A stretch of DNA of 64,000 nucleotides from contig NZ_CP058334.1 of assembly GCF_013391085.1 (NCBI RefSeq), forward strand, positions 1,240,001-1,304,000, in the 5' to 3' direction. The translations under genes and the position numbers were made by a program. The notes below the pieces were generated by a model. The model saw only the letters and a list, made by a program, of their open reading frames with translations, searched no databases and was not told the origin of the DNA. Positions 42,071 to 51,065 of this stretch are shown here, in pieces (within the stretch, counting starts at the first letter, position 1; every line of letters starts with the position of its first letter). This DNA comes from Natronomonas halophila (GTDB taxonomy: Archaea > Halobacteriota > Halobacteria > Halobacteriales > Haloarculaceae).

Positions 42071-42982
42071 TCAGGCCTCATCGGTCCAGTCGGGCCGCCG
42101 GACGTTCGTCCCGCCGACATCGACGTAGGTGGCCTCGTAGCTGTAGGTCGTCCGCTCGCCGGAGACTGTCGTGACGAACTGATAGGCGACGTACCGGACG
42201 GCCCCGTTCTCGTCAACCGCCATCGTGGCCGCCCCCTCGGCGTTCGGTCCCAGTTGTCCGGCCCCAAACCGCTCGCCCGAGGTATCGTATCGCGTGACCC
42301 TCTCGCCGTCGAACGTGCCGGAGCCGGTTTCGTTCCACGTCGAGTTGTCGATGACTTCACGGGCGATTTCGCCGAGCGAGTAGGCGACCGACCGGTTGAC
42401 CGGCTGGAGGCCCGAGTCGTTGTACGGCGCCGACGCCGACCGGTAGCCGACCTCCGTGCCGTTGTCGGTGCGAGCGACCTGTCGTTCGTAGGTCGTGTCA
42501 CTCTCGGTGTATCTGGTCGACGTCGGGAAATCCCGCGTCCCGTTCGGGCCGACGAAGGTGATGTTCGCCGTGTTCGCCGCGGGGCCGCCACGCTCGATGG
42601 CGTAGCTCCCGTTTATATACCGCACCGAGTCCTCGCTACGGATAATCAGCGAGCTTTCGGCGGTGAAGCTTCCGGCGTTTTGTAGTGCCGTAACGTGGCC
42701 ATCGTTGAGTGCCGCAGCATCGAAGGTGGACAACGACGCCGACGATGCCGGTGTCCGGGTCGGCGTCGAGTCGTCGCTGTCCGCCGGCGTCGAAGAACCA
42801 CCGGTCGTCGGGGTCGAAGTCGCCTCACCCGCTGGCACCGGCGTCGACCCGTCGTCACCTGTCGGTGCTGGCGTCGAAACATCGCCGACCGGCGCCGAGT
42901 CGCCGTCATCGAGGAGTACCGAACACCCCGAAAGCATCGCGAGGACGAGGACTGCAACCACCAGTAATGGACGTGAACGCAT
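42071..42982 (-). CDS. Haloarchaeal surface lipoprotein, unknown
   Basis: This 303-residue lipoprotein has a signal with lipobox (VLVLAMLSGC, Cys20), a Thr/Pro/Ser-rich linker to about residue 82, and a large beta-rich domain (HVTALQNAGSFTAESSLIIRS, NGSYAIERGGPAANTANITFV, VAYSLGEIAREVIDNSTWN). This domain resembles a haloarchaeal lipoprotein family (DUF7537 type, recalled, not searched). N-glycosylation sequons are frequent. The function is unknown. It follows the repeat-protein gene by 6 bp on the same strand, so the two may be co-expressed. Confidence 0.75.
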   Translation of the reverse strand: MRSRPLLVVAVLVLAMLSGCSVLLDDGDSAPVGDVSTPAPTGDDGSTPVPAGEATSTPTTGGSSTPADSDDSTPTRTPASSASLSTFDAAALNDGHVTALQNAGSFTAESSLIIRSEDSVRYINGSYAIERGGPAANTANITFVGPNGTRDFPTSTRYTESDTTYERQVARTDNGTEVGYRSASAPYNDSGLQPVNRSVAYSLGEIAREVIDNSTWNETGSGTFDGERVTRYDTSGERFGAGQLGPNAEGAATMAVDENGAVRYVAYQFVTTVSGERTTYSYEATYVDVGGTNVRRPDWTDEA

Positions 42983-42988
42983 CGGTGA

Positions 42989-44371
42989 TTAGAGGCTTAG
43001 CAGGTTATCCGGATTGATGGGGAGTTCCTCGCCGGGGAGCAGCGGCTCTTCGCCGACGCTATCGCCGGCCCCGAGAACGATATCCAGAATTTGTGCGGGT
43101 CCGATGGGCGGGTTCATCAGACCGATGACCGTGTACTCACAGGGACCGAGCGGGTCTTCCTGTAGCTCGCCGAGGTCCAGACTGACCTGTTCGGGTCGCT
43201 CACAGGAGACGCCCGCACCGAGGTTCTTGCCGAGCAGGACGAGTTTGGCTTCACCCCAGATACGCTCGTCGTTGTACCGCAGTCGCGGGTCGACGGCGTA
43301 TTCCTTTTCGCCGTCTTTGACGCCGTATCGCAGGTCGATGTCACCGTAGTCGGGGTTCGCGCCGATGGCGGTCACCGTCGAGATCCCGGGGCCGTTGCCC
43401 GACTCGTTCAGCGTCGCGTCGTAGAGCACCACGGCGAGAATGCCACCGTCGTTCTCGCCGATGTACTGGATTTCCTCGTCTTGTGCGGGGTCGAACTCGT
43501 CGTCACCGGTTATCGGGTCGTAGGGCGGGTCGTTCGGGTTGAAGACCTCACAGGGCGCGGGGATGATACCGAGCGCGATACCGAGAAGCGCCTGCGTCGA
43601 AAGCAGGTCGGTCGGCACGCCGGCGGGGACCACTTCGGACGGAAGGTCATCGAGTCCGGGCAGGGACTCCGCAGGCAAGTCGTCCGTGCCGATATCGAGC
43701 GTATCACAGGCGTTTATCGGCGCATCCTCGCCACCGATCGGGAAGTCTTGGGAGGGAACCGAATCACCGGCGCCCGAAAGCGAGTCGTCGGGAAGCGTTT
43801 CGACACCATGGTCGCCTCCCGTGAGGCCGTCGATTTCCGATGTCACGTCGCTGGGGTTGCCGTCAACGCCGCCGATGCCGTCGGAGTTCTCGACGGGAAG
43901 GCTTTCGATACCGTCACTGCCGATATCTTCGCCGGCGACGGACACGCCGTCGCTATCGACACCAGCGGCGTCCTCGCCGGCAGCATCGACATCGACGCCG
44001 TCCTCGGTATCCGCGCCGACATCAACGCCACGGTCACCGCCAACGGCGACGTCGACGCCGTCCTCGGTATCGGCACCGACTTCGACGCCGCTGTCCCCGC
44101 CAGCGCCGATTTCCACGCCGTCTTCGGTATCAGCACCGACCTCGACGCCACGGTCACCGCCGGCACTGACTTCGATGCCGTCGCCGGAACTGGTATTGAT
44201 ATCGATGCCCTCATCGCCGCCGATGCTAACGCCGTCGGTCCCGATACTGACGCTGTCGTCGTCGCCGATGTTGACTCCGTCGGCCGCCGCGACGGGAGCG
44301 ACCGACATCGCGCTGAAGACGCTTATCGCGAGTGCGATAACCGCCAGTCGGTGGAGGCTTCGTCTCATCAT
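42989..44371 (-). CDS. Secreted protein with 20-residue Asp/Gly tandem repeats
   Basis: This is a 460-residue exported protein with signal peptide (VIALAISVFSAMSVAPVAAA). Residues 31-150 are a repeat region whose core is three 20-residue units at 71-130 (GGDRGVEVGADTEDGVEIGA and near copies). The alternation of Val/Ile with Asp/Gly suggests a stacked beta-solenoid, possibly Ca-binding. A Ser/Asp/Leu-rich linker (150-230) and a Cys-containing globular C-terminal part (about 235-455) follow. The family is not recognised. Confidence 0.75.
   Translation of the reverse strand: MMRRSLHRLAVIALAISVFSAMSVAPVAAADGVNIGDDDSVSIGTDGVSIGGDEGIDINTSSGDGIEVSAGGDRGVEVGADTEDGVEIGAGGDSGVEVGADTEDGVDVAVGGDRGVDVGADTEDGVDVDAAGEDAAGVDSDGVSVAGEDIGSDGIESLPVENSDGIGGVDGNPSDVTSEIDGLTGGDHGVETLPDDSLSGAGDSVPSQDFPIGGEDAPINACDTLDIGTDDLPAESLPGLDDLPSEVVPAGVPTDLLSTQALLGIALGIIPAPCEVFNPNDPPYDPITGDDEFDPAQDEEIQYIGENDGGILAVVLYDATLNESGNGPGISTVTAIGANPDYGDIDLRYGVKDGEKEYAVDPRLRYNDERIWGEAKLVLLGKNLGAGVSCERPEQVSLDLGELQEDPLGPCEYTVIGLMNPPIGPAQILDIVLGAGDSVGEEPLLPGEELPINPDNLLSL
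43982..44161 (-). repeat. Three 60-bp coding repeats
   Basis: Residues 71-130 of the secreted protein are encoded by three 60-bp units. The protein units differ at only a few places. The flanks carry more diverged copies. Confidence 0.7.
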
Positions 44372-44386
44372 ACCGAATAAGCCCCG

Positions 44387-44396
44387 TATATATTAA
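44387..44396 (-). promoter_or_regulatory. AT-rich promoter of the secreted-repeat gene
   Basis: TATATATTAA lies 16-25 nt before the ATG at 44371. A direct repeat TATTTAGCCG/GATTTAGCCG follows at 44400-44420 and may be a regulator or TFB site. Confidence 0.45.
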
Positions 44397-44485
44397 TCAG
44401 TATTTAGCCGGATTTAGCCGCTGTTTTAAGTATAAACGGGGAATCCGGCCGAACGCGGGTTTCGAGCCGCGATATCCATCCCTCG

Positions 44486-44493
44486 TTTATAAG
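44486..44493 (+). promoter_or_regulatory. TATA box of the small membrane protein gene
   Basis: TTTATAAG lies 26-33 nt before the ATG at 44519. Confidence 0.55.
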
Positions 44494-44518
44494 ATATCGG
44501 AACGAACCAATATGAGAG

Positions 44519-44929
44519 ATGGTGCTCGGTCGACCGACGGAGTGGCTCGTCGCGGTGGTCGCCAGCGGCGTCATCACACTCGTCGCCGCATCCGCCGTGT
44601 TCGTCGACCCGACCCGCACCGAGTTACTGGTGGCCGCCCTCACCGTCTGGGTCCCGCTCGCGGCCGTGTTCGGCGCCGCGGGGACCGACCCGGCACGGCT
44701 ATCGCGGTTCACGGTCGTCTTCTGTGGCTCGCTCGTCGGGCTGACGCTGCTGACGAATTCGCTATCCAGCGGTCCCGTCCTCGATGCCGCGTTCTACGGC
44801 CTCGAAGCGGGCCGCCTCGCGGTCCCGATTAACCCCGTGATGGCCGTCCTCGTCGGCGGCGCGACGTCGCTGTCCTACTACGGTGTCTTCGAGTGGGGCC
44901 CCGAGACGAACGACGGCACGCCGGTCTGA
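44519..44929 (+). CDS. Four-helix membrane protein, unknown
   Basis: This 136-residue protein has about four hydrophobic segments (WLVAVVASGVITLVAASAVF, LLVAALTVWVPLAAVFGAAG, FTVVFCGSLVGLTLLTNSL, INPVMAVLVGGATSLSYYGV) and a short acidic end. It is divergent from the repeat-protein gene with TATA boxes for both. The family is not recognised. Confidence 0.7.
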   Translation: MVLGRPTEWLVAVVASGVITLVAASAVFVDPTRTELLVAALTVWVPLAAVFGAAGTDPARLSRFTVVFCGSLVGLTLLTNSLSSGPVLDAAFYGLEAGRLAVPINPVMAVLVGGATSLSYYGVFEWGPETNDGTPV

Positions 44930-45203
44930 TTTCGCTCGGTCTTTATTAGTCGGCTGCTGCTAATCGTCACCAGCAAGGTCAGCTGTTTAGAAACGGTAGT
45001 GTCACGTCTGGCGGTAGTACGCGAGAGGAAAGCAATCAATAAGATAGCATCCGCGAGGCGCGCGAAGCGCGCTGAGCGGTTCAACCGCGCCGAGCGTCAG
45101 CGAGGCGCGGGACCGAGGCCTGACCGTAGGGAAGGCCGACGTGTCTTTTTCATCGAAGTTTTTGCCGGGGCGCCGCAGGCGCCCCGTGCAAAAAGTTCGA
45201 GGT
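44930..45203. other. GC-rich hairpin cluster behind fusA
   Basis: There is no gene in these 274 bp. The segment 45050-45194 holds a GCGCGC-GAA-GCGCGC hairpin, GCGGTT-C-AACCGC, and the long hairpin 45159-45194 listed separately. AGCATCCGC near 45048 recurs near 51417 in the cluster behind nusA. It is probably the 3' region of fusA. Confidence 0.6.
45159..45194 (-). terminator. TTTTTGC-capped hairpin downstream of fusA
   Basis: TTTTTGC (45159-45165) and GCAAAAA (45188-45194) enclose a 9-bp stem CGGGGCGCC/GGCGCCCCG with a GCA loop and one bulged T. It lies 10 bp after the fusA stop. Read on the minus strand it starts with a T-run as well. A second hairpin of the same plan is at 51574-51629. Confidence 0.6.
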
Positions 45204-47393
45204 TTAGAAGTAGTCGATACGCTCGGGCAGTTCCGTCTTCATGCCCTTCCGCTCGCGGATCTCCGTGATGGTCTCCGGCTGGAGGTTGTCGGCCATGACG
45301 CGGAAGCCGGCGTTCTCCGTGTTCCAGGAGGCGCGACCCTCGGTCGCACTACGGATGTCCGAGGAGAAGCCGATCATCTCGTCGACGGGTGCGATACCCT
45401 CGACGACCATGAGGTCGCCTTCCTGGTACATGTCGTCGACGCGGCCACGGCGGCCCTGAATCTCGCCGGATGCGGCGCCCATGTGCTCGTTGGGCACGTC
45501 GATGCGGACTTCCTGAATCGGCTCCAAGAGCTTGATGTCCGCGTCGATGAGGGCGTTGTGGACGGCCTCGCGGACGGCGGGGATGACCTGCGCCGGACCG
45601 CGGTGGATGGCGTCCTCGTGGAGGCGAGCGTCGTGGAGGCGGATGAGTGCGCCTTCGACGGGCTCAGCAGCGAGGGGACCGTCGTCGAGCGCCTCTTCGA
45701 GGCCCTCGATGACGAGTTCCATCGTCTCGTTGAGGTGCTGGATACCCTTCGTGTCGTCGATGAAGACGTTCGTGTTGTGGATCTCCTCGACGTTCTGGGC
45801 GGTGTCCTTGTCCATGCCCTCTTCCATGAGCGCCTCGCGGCGTTCGAGTTCGGGCATGTCCATCGAGATGTCGCCCATCTTGATGCCCTCGACGATGTCG
45901 TCGCTGAGGGGTTCGACGGTGATGTAGAAGCGGTTGTGGTTGTTCGGCGAGCGGCCTTCGACCTCGCGGGATTCGGTCTGCGGCGCCTCGCGGAAGACGA
46001 CGATGGGTTCGCCGGTGTGGACCGGGATACCCTGATTCCGCTCGATACGCTGGGTGATGACCTCGAGGTGGAGTTCACCCTGCCCGGAGATGAGGTGTTC
46101 GCCGGTGTCCTCGTTGATCTCGATCTGGATGGTCGGGTCTTCCTTGGCGACCTGCTGGAGCGTCTCGATGAGCTTCGGCAGGTCGTCCATGTTCTTCGCC
46201 TCGACGGACTTCGTGATGACCGGCTCCGAGATGTGTTCGATGGACTCGAACGGCGTCATCTCGACGGAGGAGACGGTCGAACCGGCGATGGCGTCCTTGA
46301 GGCCGGTGACGGCGGCGATGTTCCCAGCGGGAACGCGCTCGACTTCCTCGCGTTCGCCACCCATGTAGATGCCGACGCTCTGGACGCGGTTCTTGCCGGC
46401 GGTCCCGGAGACGTAGAGCTCTTGGCCCTTCTCGATGGTCCCGGAGAAGACACGCCCCGCGGCGATTTCGCCGGCGTGGGGGTCGACACCGATGTCGGTG
46501 ACCATCATGACGACTTCGCCGTCCTCGTCGACCAGCCGCATCGTGTCGGCGATGTCGGATTCGGGGTCGCCACGCCAGATACGCGGGATACGCATCGGCT
46601 GGGCGTCGATGGGGTTCGGGAAGTGCTCACAGACCATGTCGAGCACGACGTCCGAAAGCGGCGTCCGCTCGTGGAGTTCCTGCCGCTTGTCGGCCCGTTC
46701 GAGGTCGATGATTTCGCCGAAGTCCATGCCGGTGCGCTGCATCGACGGCATCGAGACGCCCCACTTGTAGAGGGCAGACCCGAAGCCGACGGTGCCTTCC
46801 TCGACGGAAACCGTCCAGTCTTCCTCGATTTCGTCCATCTCCTCGGTCATCCCGCGGATGAGCTCGTTGACGTCGGCGATGACGCCAAGGAGTCGCTCCT
46901 GCATTTCCTCGGGACCTTCCTGCAGTTCGGAGATGAGGCGGTCGACCTTGTTGATGAACAGCGTCGGCTTGACGCCCTCACGGAGCGCCTGCCGGAGCAC
47001 GGTCTCCGTCTGAGGCATGGCGCCCTCGACGGCGTCGACGACGACGAGCGCGCCGTCGACGGCACGCATCGCCCGCGTCACGTCGCCACCGAAGTCGACG
47101 TGGCCCGGCGTGTCGATGAGGTTGACGAGGTGGTTCTTGTCCTCGTACTCGTGGGTCATCGAAACGTTTGCCGCGTCGATGGTGATGCCGCGTTCCTGTT
47201 CGTCCTCTTCGGTGTCCATCGCGAGCTGTTCGCCGGCGCTCTCCTCGGCGATCATGCCCGCACCAGCCAGCAGATTGTCGGTGAGAGTGGTCTTCCCGTG
47301 GTCAACGTGGGCGGCAATGGCGATGTTCCGGATGTTCTCCGGTTCGTCCATCAGCCGTTCGCACTCCTGTACGATCTTCTTACGTCGGCCCAT
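45204..47393 (-). CDS. fusA: Translation elongation factor EF-2
   Basis: This 729-residue aEF-2 GTPase drives translocation. The G motifs are [26 protein letters not shown] and [10 protein letters not shown]. The later domains include the diphthamide loop in [18 protein letters not shown], with the modified His expected in this loop. The start [15 protein letters not shown] at 47393 is the family start. It is single, with its own promoter region that includes an inverted repeat. Confidence 0.97.
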   Translation of the reverse strand: MGRRKKIVQECERLMDEPENIRNIAIAAHVDHGKTTLTDNLLAGAGMIAEESAGEQLAMDTEEDEQERGITIDAANVSMTHEYEDKNHLVNLIDTPGHVDFGGDVTRAMRAVDGALVVVDAVEGAMPQTETVLRQALREGVKPTLFINKVDRLISELQEGPEEMQERLLGVIADVNELIRGMTEEMDEIEEDWTVSVEEGTVGFGSALYKWGVSMPSMQRTGMDFGEIIDLERADKRQELHERTPLSDVVLDMVCEHFPNPIDAQPMRIPRIWRGDPESDIADTMRLVDEDGEVVMMVTDIGVDPHAGEIAAGRVFSGTIEKGQELYVSGTAGKNRVQSVGIYMGGEREEVERVPAGNIAAVTGLKDAIAGSTVSSVEMTPFESIEHISEPVITKSVEAKNMDDLPKLIETLQQVAKEDPTIQIEINEDTGEHLISGQGELHLEVITQRIERNQGIPVHTGEPIVVFREAPQTESREVEGRSPNNHNRFYITVEPLSDDIVEGIKMGDISMDMPELERREALMEEGMDKDTAQNVEEIHNTNVFIDDTKGIQHLNETMELVIEGLEEALDDGPLAAEPVEGALIRLHDARLHEDAIHRGPAQVIPAVREAVHNALIDADIKLLEPIQEVRIDVPNEHMGAASGEIQGRRGRVDDMYQEGDLMVVEGIAPVDEMIGFSSDIRSATEGRASWNTENAGFRVMADNLQPETITEIRERKGMKTELPERIDYF

Positions 47394-47404
47394 TATACAG
47401 TCAG

Positions 47405-47425
47405 TTTTCACCAGCAGGGTGAAAA
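47405..47425. promoter_or_regulatory. Inverted repeat just upstream of fusA
   Basis: TTTTCACC (47405-47412), AGCAG, GGTGAAAA (47418-47425) is a perfect 8-bp inverted repeat 12 nt before the fusA ATG. It covers the area where the transcript should begin, so it may be an operator or a leader hairpin. Confidence 0.5.
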
Positions 47426-47584
47426 GGGTAGTGTTTTGCCGCGGCCAAAACCGGCGTTTTCGGGATGTATCCCCTGTTTTCGTCCCGCACGGTACGACGT
47501 CACGAGTCGTGGTTCCGGGAAAGCCGGCCATTCCCTTCACCATACGTAAGAGTCAAACGGCAACATCCCCTGTGAATAGATGAC

Positions 47585-48337
47585 ATGGATGTTCGCGTGA
47601 CGGGACGTGGGCCGGCCGAGCCGTTTCTGAGCGCGCGTGACGTCTTCGAGACGGAGTACGAACTCGCGTTGCCGGTCGACGTCGAGATACGGGAAAACCC
47701 CGACGAACGGACCGTGGCAGGCCACTACGACGACCACCACGAGTTGCTGGTCTCCCGGCGCGCAGCGACGTCGGCGATGGCCCGGGAACTCGCCCTCCAC
47801 GAGTTCGCCCACATGGCGCGCTACGAGGAGGAACACCCCTCCCACGTCCAATCGACCGAGGAGGCCCTCTATCTTGCCTTGGCCGGCAAAAGCGTCGAAC
47901 GGCGAAAGCTATCCCACTGTTATCAGATCGCGAATCACATGAAAGACATCTACGCTGACGACATCACGCTCGATATCGGGCCGACGGAGAAACTGGTCGC
48001 GTTCATGGAGTCGTCGCTGGCCAGCGCCGTCGCCGATTCGCCGCCCGCCGCACCCGGTGACTGGCAGCGGCGAACCAGTGCCGCCGACCCGGAGATTACG
48101 GCGGTCAACGCCGCCTTCGCACTCGCGCTCTTGGAGCGACACGACGCCATCGCTGCGGACCACCGGCTTTACGACCTCGCGGACGCCGCCGCGGCCGACG
48201 CGCCCGGCGTCTCCCTGTCGGCGTTCAAAACCCACTTCCTGTCGCTACAGCGGAACCCCGACGAATCGGAGTATCGGCAGGCCCTCGTGGACGTGACCCG
48301 CGAGTACGCCATCGACAGCGGGCAGGCCGCTGACTGA
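47585..48337 (+). CDS. Zincin-like protein with HExxH motif (possibly DUF5781)
   Basis: This 250-residue protein has His72-Glu73-x-x-His76 in ELALHEFAHMARYEEEHPSH, the core of zinc metalloproteases. A downstream Glu/His-rich helix (STEEALYLALAGKSVERRKL) could give the third ligand. There is no signal, so it is cytoplasmic. I recall this family as DUF5781 in halophiles. It lies between fusA and the str-type genes. Its stop codon touches the inverted-repeat element at 48337. Confidence 0.75.
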   Translation: MDVRVTGRGPAEPFLSARDVFETEYELALPVDVEIRENPDERTVAGHYDDHHELLVSRRAATSAMARELALHEFAHMARYEEEHPSHVQSTEEALYLALAGKSVERRKLSHCYQIANHMKDIYADDITLDIGPTEKLVAFMESSLASAVADSPPAAPGDWQRRTSAADPEITAVNAAFALALLERHDAIAADHRLYDLADAAAADAPGVSLSAFKTHFLSLQRNPDESEYRQALVDVTREYAIDSGQAAD

Positions 48338-48417
48338 TACGGTTTATTGTAACGAGTTGCCGGTCATCGCCAACATGGGGCTGGCGATGACCGGTAAAAG
48401 GCTACAATAATCCGTAT
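48337..48417. repeat. 81-bp nested inverted-repeat element between convergent genes
   Basis: The outer arms are ATACGGTTTATTGTA (48337-48351) and TACAATAATCCGTAT (48403-48417), matching 14 of 15. The inner perfect 13-bp stem is CCGGTCATCGCCA (48360-48372) / TGGCGATGACCGG (48382-48394) with a 9-nt loop. It fills the gap between a plus-strand stop (48335-48337) and a minus-strand stop (48423-48425). It looks like a MITE-like element or a two-way terminator. Confidence 0.75.
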
Positions 48418-48422
48418 GAGCC

Positions 48423-49760
48423 TCAGTTCTGGACGATACGCACGAGGCGGTCGTCACCCTCCTTCGGGAACGCCTCGGTCGCGCGGCCGTCCCGGTTAGA
48501 GGTAATCGCATAGAGGTTGCCGTCCGGCCCCTGTTCGACGTGACGGATACGACCGAGTTCGTCCTCGAAGATGTGGTGAGCGACCGCGTCGTATTCGGGA
48601 TGCTGCCAGTCGGCCTCGAATCGCTGACCACCGATGTCGGGGGCCTGACCCTCGAAGGCCGTGACGATGTTGACCCGCTGTGAGACGAGTCCACCCGTGA
48701 CGAAGCGGTTCTGCAGCGCAGGGACCGAATCGCCGGTGTAGAAGACGCCGCCACAGGGCGCCCACGATTCGCCGGCACCGGTGTTGACAAGCGGGTTCAC
48801 GACATCGTCGTGGGCCGAATAGGATTCGTACTCGCCGTCGTTCGGCCCGCCGCGAACGCCGCGCCAGCCGTAGTTGCCGCCTGACTCGATGAGGTTGACC
48901 TCGTCGCGGCCGGCGGGGCCGTGTTCGGGCGCGATGGGCATCCCGTCGGGAAGGTAGGAGATACCCTGTGGGTTCCGATGACCGTAGCTGTATACGCGGG
49001 GGTCCTCGAAGCCGGGGTTACCGTCGGGGGCCGTCCCGTCAGGCTTGATTCGGAGGATTTTGCCGGCGAGGTTCCCCGTGTTCTGGGGCGCCGACTCGAT
49101 GTTCGCGTCGCCGGTCGTCACCCACAGGTAGTTTCGGGGGCCGAAGGCGAGGCGAGCGCCGTTGTGGATGATGCGATGGCCCGGGATATCGTCGATGACG
49201 ACTGACTCCTCGTTGCCGTTATCGAGGTCGTAGAGGACCAGCCGATTGCGGTAGTCTTCCTCGCCCGCCTGATACGTGTAGAAGGCATACAGCACGGGCA
49301 CGTCGGGGTAGTTCGGGTGGAGCGCGATGCCGAGCAGGCCGCCTTCGCTGCCGCCGGCCCACCAGCCGCCTTCCTCACCGGTTTCGATGGCGTCGGCGTG
49401 GTCGATGACGGCGTCGGGGTCGGCGACCGACTCCAGTTCGCCGGAACTGTAGTGGCTGATGCGGCCGACGCGCTCGGAGATGAACACCTCGCCGTCGGGG
49501 GCGAACTCGAGGTCCCAGGGGACTTCGAGGCCTTCGATAATCGTCTCCGTGCCGAAGGAGGCATCCAGCGGCGAGGATTGGGGCGCCGACCACTCGGGGT
49601 CGTGGCGGTCCCAGTCGTCGATGTCGTGGTCGACCGAGAGGTCGTATTCGGAGTCGACCGGTTCGGTGTCGTCGAAGGGACTGAAACAGCCAGCGAGGGC
49701 AGCGATGCCGGCCGCCCCGGTGGAGGCGAGGAACCGTCGTCGGGAGGCAAGCGGGCGCAT
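48423..49760 (-). CDS. PQQ-dependent sugar dehydrogenase-like Tat lipoprotein
   Basis: This 445-residue secreted protein has a Tat signal SRRRFLASTGAAG with lipobox LAGC (Cys24) and a six-bladed beta-propeller of the soluble glucose dehydrogenase (GSDH) family. Readable motifs are GLEVPWDLEFAPDGEVFISE, LLGIALHPNYP, HNGARLAFGPRNYLWVTTGD, YGHRNPQGISYLPDG, EHGPAGRDEVNLIESGGNYG and DGNLYAITSNRDGR. It probably oxidises sugars outside the cell with PQQ. No PQQ synthesis gene is nearby. Confidence 0.88.
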   Translation of the reverse strand: MRPLASRRRFLASTGAAGIAALAGCFSPFDDTEPVDSEYDLSVDHDIDDWDRHDPEWSAPQSSPLDASFGTETIIEGLEVPWDLEFAPDGEVFISERVGRISHYSSGELESVADPDAVIDHADAIETGEEGGWWAGGSEGGLLGIALHPNYPDVPVLYAFYTYQAGEEDYRNRLVLYDLDNGNEESVVIDDIPGHRIIHNGARLAFGPRNYLWVTTGDANIESAPQNTGNLAGKILRIKPDGTAPDGNPGFEDPRVYSYGHRNPQGISYLPDGMPIAPEHGPAGRDEVNLIESGGNYGWRGVRGGPNDGEYESYSAHDDVVNPLVNTGAGESWAPCGGVFYTGDSVPALQNRFVTGGLVSQRVNIVTAFEGQAPDIGGQRFEADWQHPEYDAVAHHIFEDELGRIRHVEQGPDGNLYAITSNRDGRATEAFPKEGDDRLVRIVQN

Positions 49761-49795
49761 ACCGGTTGCTATGAGGCAAGCCGCTAAAGATTGCT

Positions 49796-49810
49796 GATAC
49801 TGTCGGACGT
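49796..49810. repeat. Solo copy of the 15-bp TIR sequence
   Basis: GATACTGTCGGACGT matches 4277-4291 exactly, in the gap between rps7 and the sugar dehydrogenase. No inverted partner was found nearby. Confidence 0.7.
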
Positions 49811-49854
49811 TGGTAGCTATCCGTCCGCGAAAACGAAAGAAGGGTGACGAACGG

Positions 49855-50466
49855 TTAGCGAGCGGCGGCCGCGACGCGTTCCTGTTCTTCCTTCTGGCTG
49901 ACCGGGTAGGCCTGCAGGTCGTAGTTGGCCGCGCCGACGAGCTGGTTGGCCAGCGCCTCGGCGGCGGGCGTCGTCGTCTTGAACGACCCGCTGTAGGTGC
50001 CCTGGGCAATGAACTTCAGCGCCTGGTCGACGCGCCGCTGAGGGGCGACGTCGACGGCCTTCGGGACCGAGATGCCACCGTACTTCAGGCGGACGGTCTC
50101 CTCCCGCGGGCCGGCGTTCTCGACGGCCGTCACGAGTACCTGCACCGGGTTCTCCTCGGTGCGCTCGTGGACGAGTTCGAAGGCGTCCTGCACGATGCTG
50201 GTCGCCTTCTGCTTTTTGCCGGTGTTCTCATCGGTCTGCATGAGGCGGTTGATGAGCCGCTCGACGATAGAGATTTCCGACTTCTTGAACTGCTTTTCGG
50301 AGTGTCGACCCATCGTGTGGGCAATCGGCGTGACGGTGATGTACCGTCGCGTCGAGGGGTCCGAATACTCGATGCCGTCGACGTCCCATTCGCCGAAGAG
50401 CTTGGCCGACACGCGCTCGTCCTCGGTGGAGGCGGGCGCGTCGGGTTCGGGTGCTTCCGAGCTCAT
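49855..50466 (-). CDS. rps7: 30S ribosomal protein S7
   Basis: This 203-residue uS7 has FGEWDVDGIEYSDPSTRRYI, PIAHTMGRHSEKQF, ISIVERLINRLMQT, GPREETVRLKYGGISVPKAV, DVAPQRRVDQALKFI and a C-terminal NYDLQAYPVSQKEEQERV. It assembles the 30S head. It overlaps rps12 by one base (TAATG), so the two are translationally coupled. Confidence 0.96.
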   Translation of the reverse strand: MSSEAPEPDAPASTEDERVSAKLFGEWDVDGIEYSDPSTRRYITVTPIAHTMGRHSEKQFKKSEISIVERLINRLMQTDENTGKKQKATSIVQDAFELVHERTEENPVQVLVTAVENAGPREETVRLKYGGISVPKAVDVAPQRRVDQALKFIAQGTYSGSFKTTTPAAEALANQLVGAANYDLQAYPVSQKEEQERVAAAAR

Positions 50467-50894
50467 TATCGGACCGGTTTCTCCGCGTTCCCGCGGACGA
50501 GTTCGATCAGGGAGACGCCGTTCACCTTCTCGACCTTGTAGTTGACACCCGAGAGGTCGCCCATCGCACGACCCTTGGCACCGCCGATACCGGCGATGGT
50601 AACCTCGTCGTGCTCGTCGATGAACGAAATTGCACCGTCACCGGGACAGAAGGCGGTGACCTGCTTGCCGTTCTTGATGAGCTGCACCCGGACGCATTTC
50701 CGGATGGCCGAGTTGGGCTGCTTTGCTTCGATACCGACCTTCTCGAGGACGATGCCCCGACCCTGCGGGGCGCCCTCGAGGGGGTCGGACTTCTTGCCGA
50801 GTCCGCGGGCACGGCGCGCGTAATCCGAGTCGGACCACCGATGCTTCTGGCGGTCCTTCTTGAGTTTCCGCGCGGCGTATTTGCCGTTCGCCAT
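50466..50894 (-). CDS. rps12: 30S ribosomal protein S12
   Basis: This 142-residue uS12 has [60 protein letters not shown] and [20 protein letters not shown]. It contacts the decoding centre. It is first gene of the rps12-rps7 pair with a TATA box about 30 nt upstream. Confidence 0.97.
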   Translation of the reverse strand: MANGKYAARKLKKDRQKHRWSDSDYARRARGLGKKSDPLEGAPQGRGIVLEKVGIEAKQPNSAIRKCVRVQLIKNGKQVTAFCPGDGAISFIDEHDEVTIAGIGGAKGRAMGDLSGVNYKVEKVNGVSLIELVRGNAEKPVR

Positions 50895-50920
50895 AGTGCC
50901 AGTAGCTTCCCGACGGAGCT

Positions 50921-50928
50921 ACTTAAGC
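50921..50928 (-). promoter_or_regulatory. TATA box of rps12-rps7
   Basis: GCTTAAGT on the minus strand lies 27-34 nt before the rps12 ATG, giving a leaderless transcript. Confidence 0.55.
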
Positions 50929-51065
50929 ATCCCTTTTCGAAACAGCGGGCGTGAGCCACCACCACGGCGCGATTCGCCACGCCGACCCGACCCTGACCTG
51001 CCCCACCGTCGGCACCTCCGACAACACGAAGATTTAGTTTCCGTGGGAACGTATGCCACAGTACG

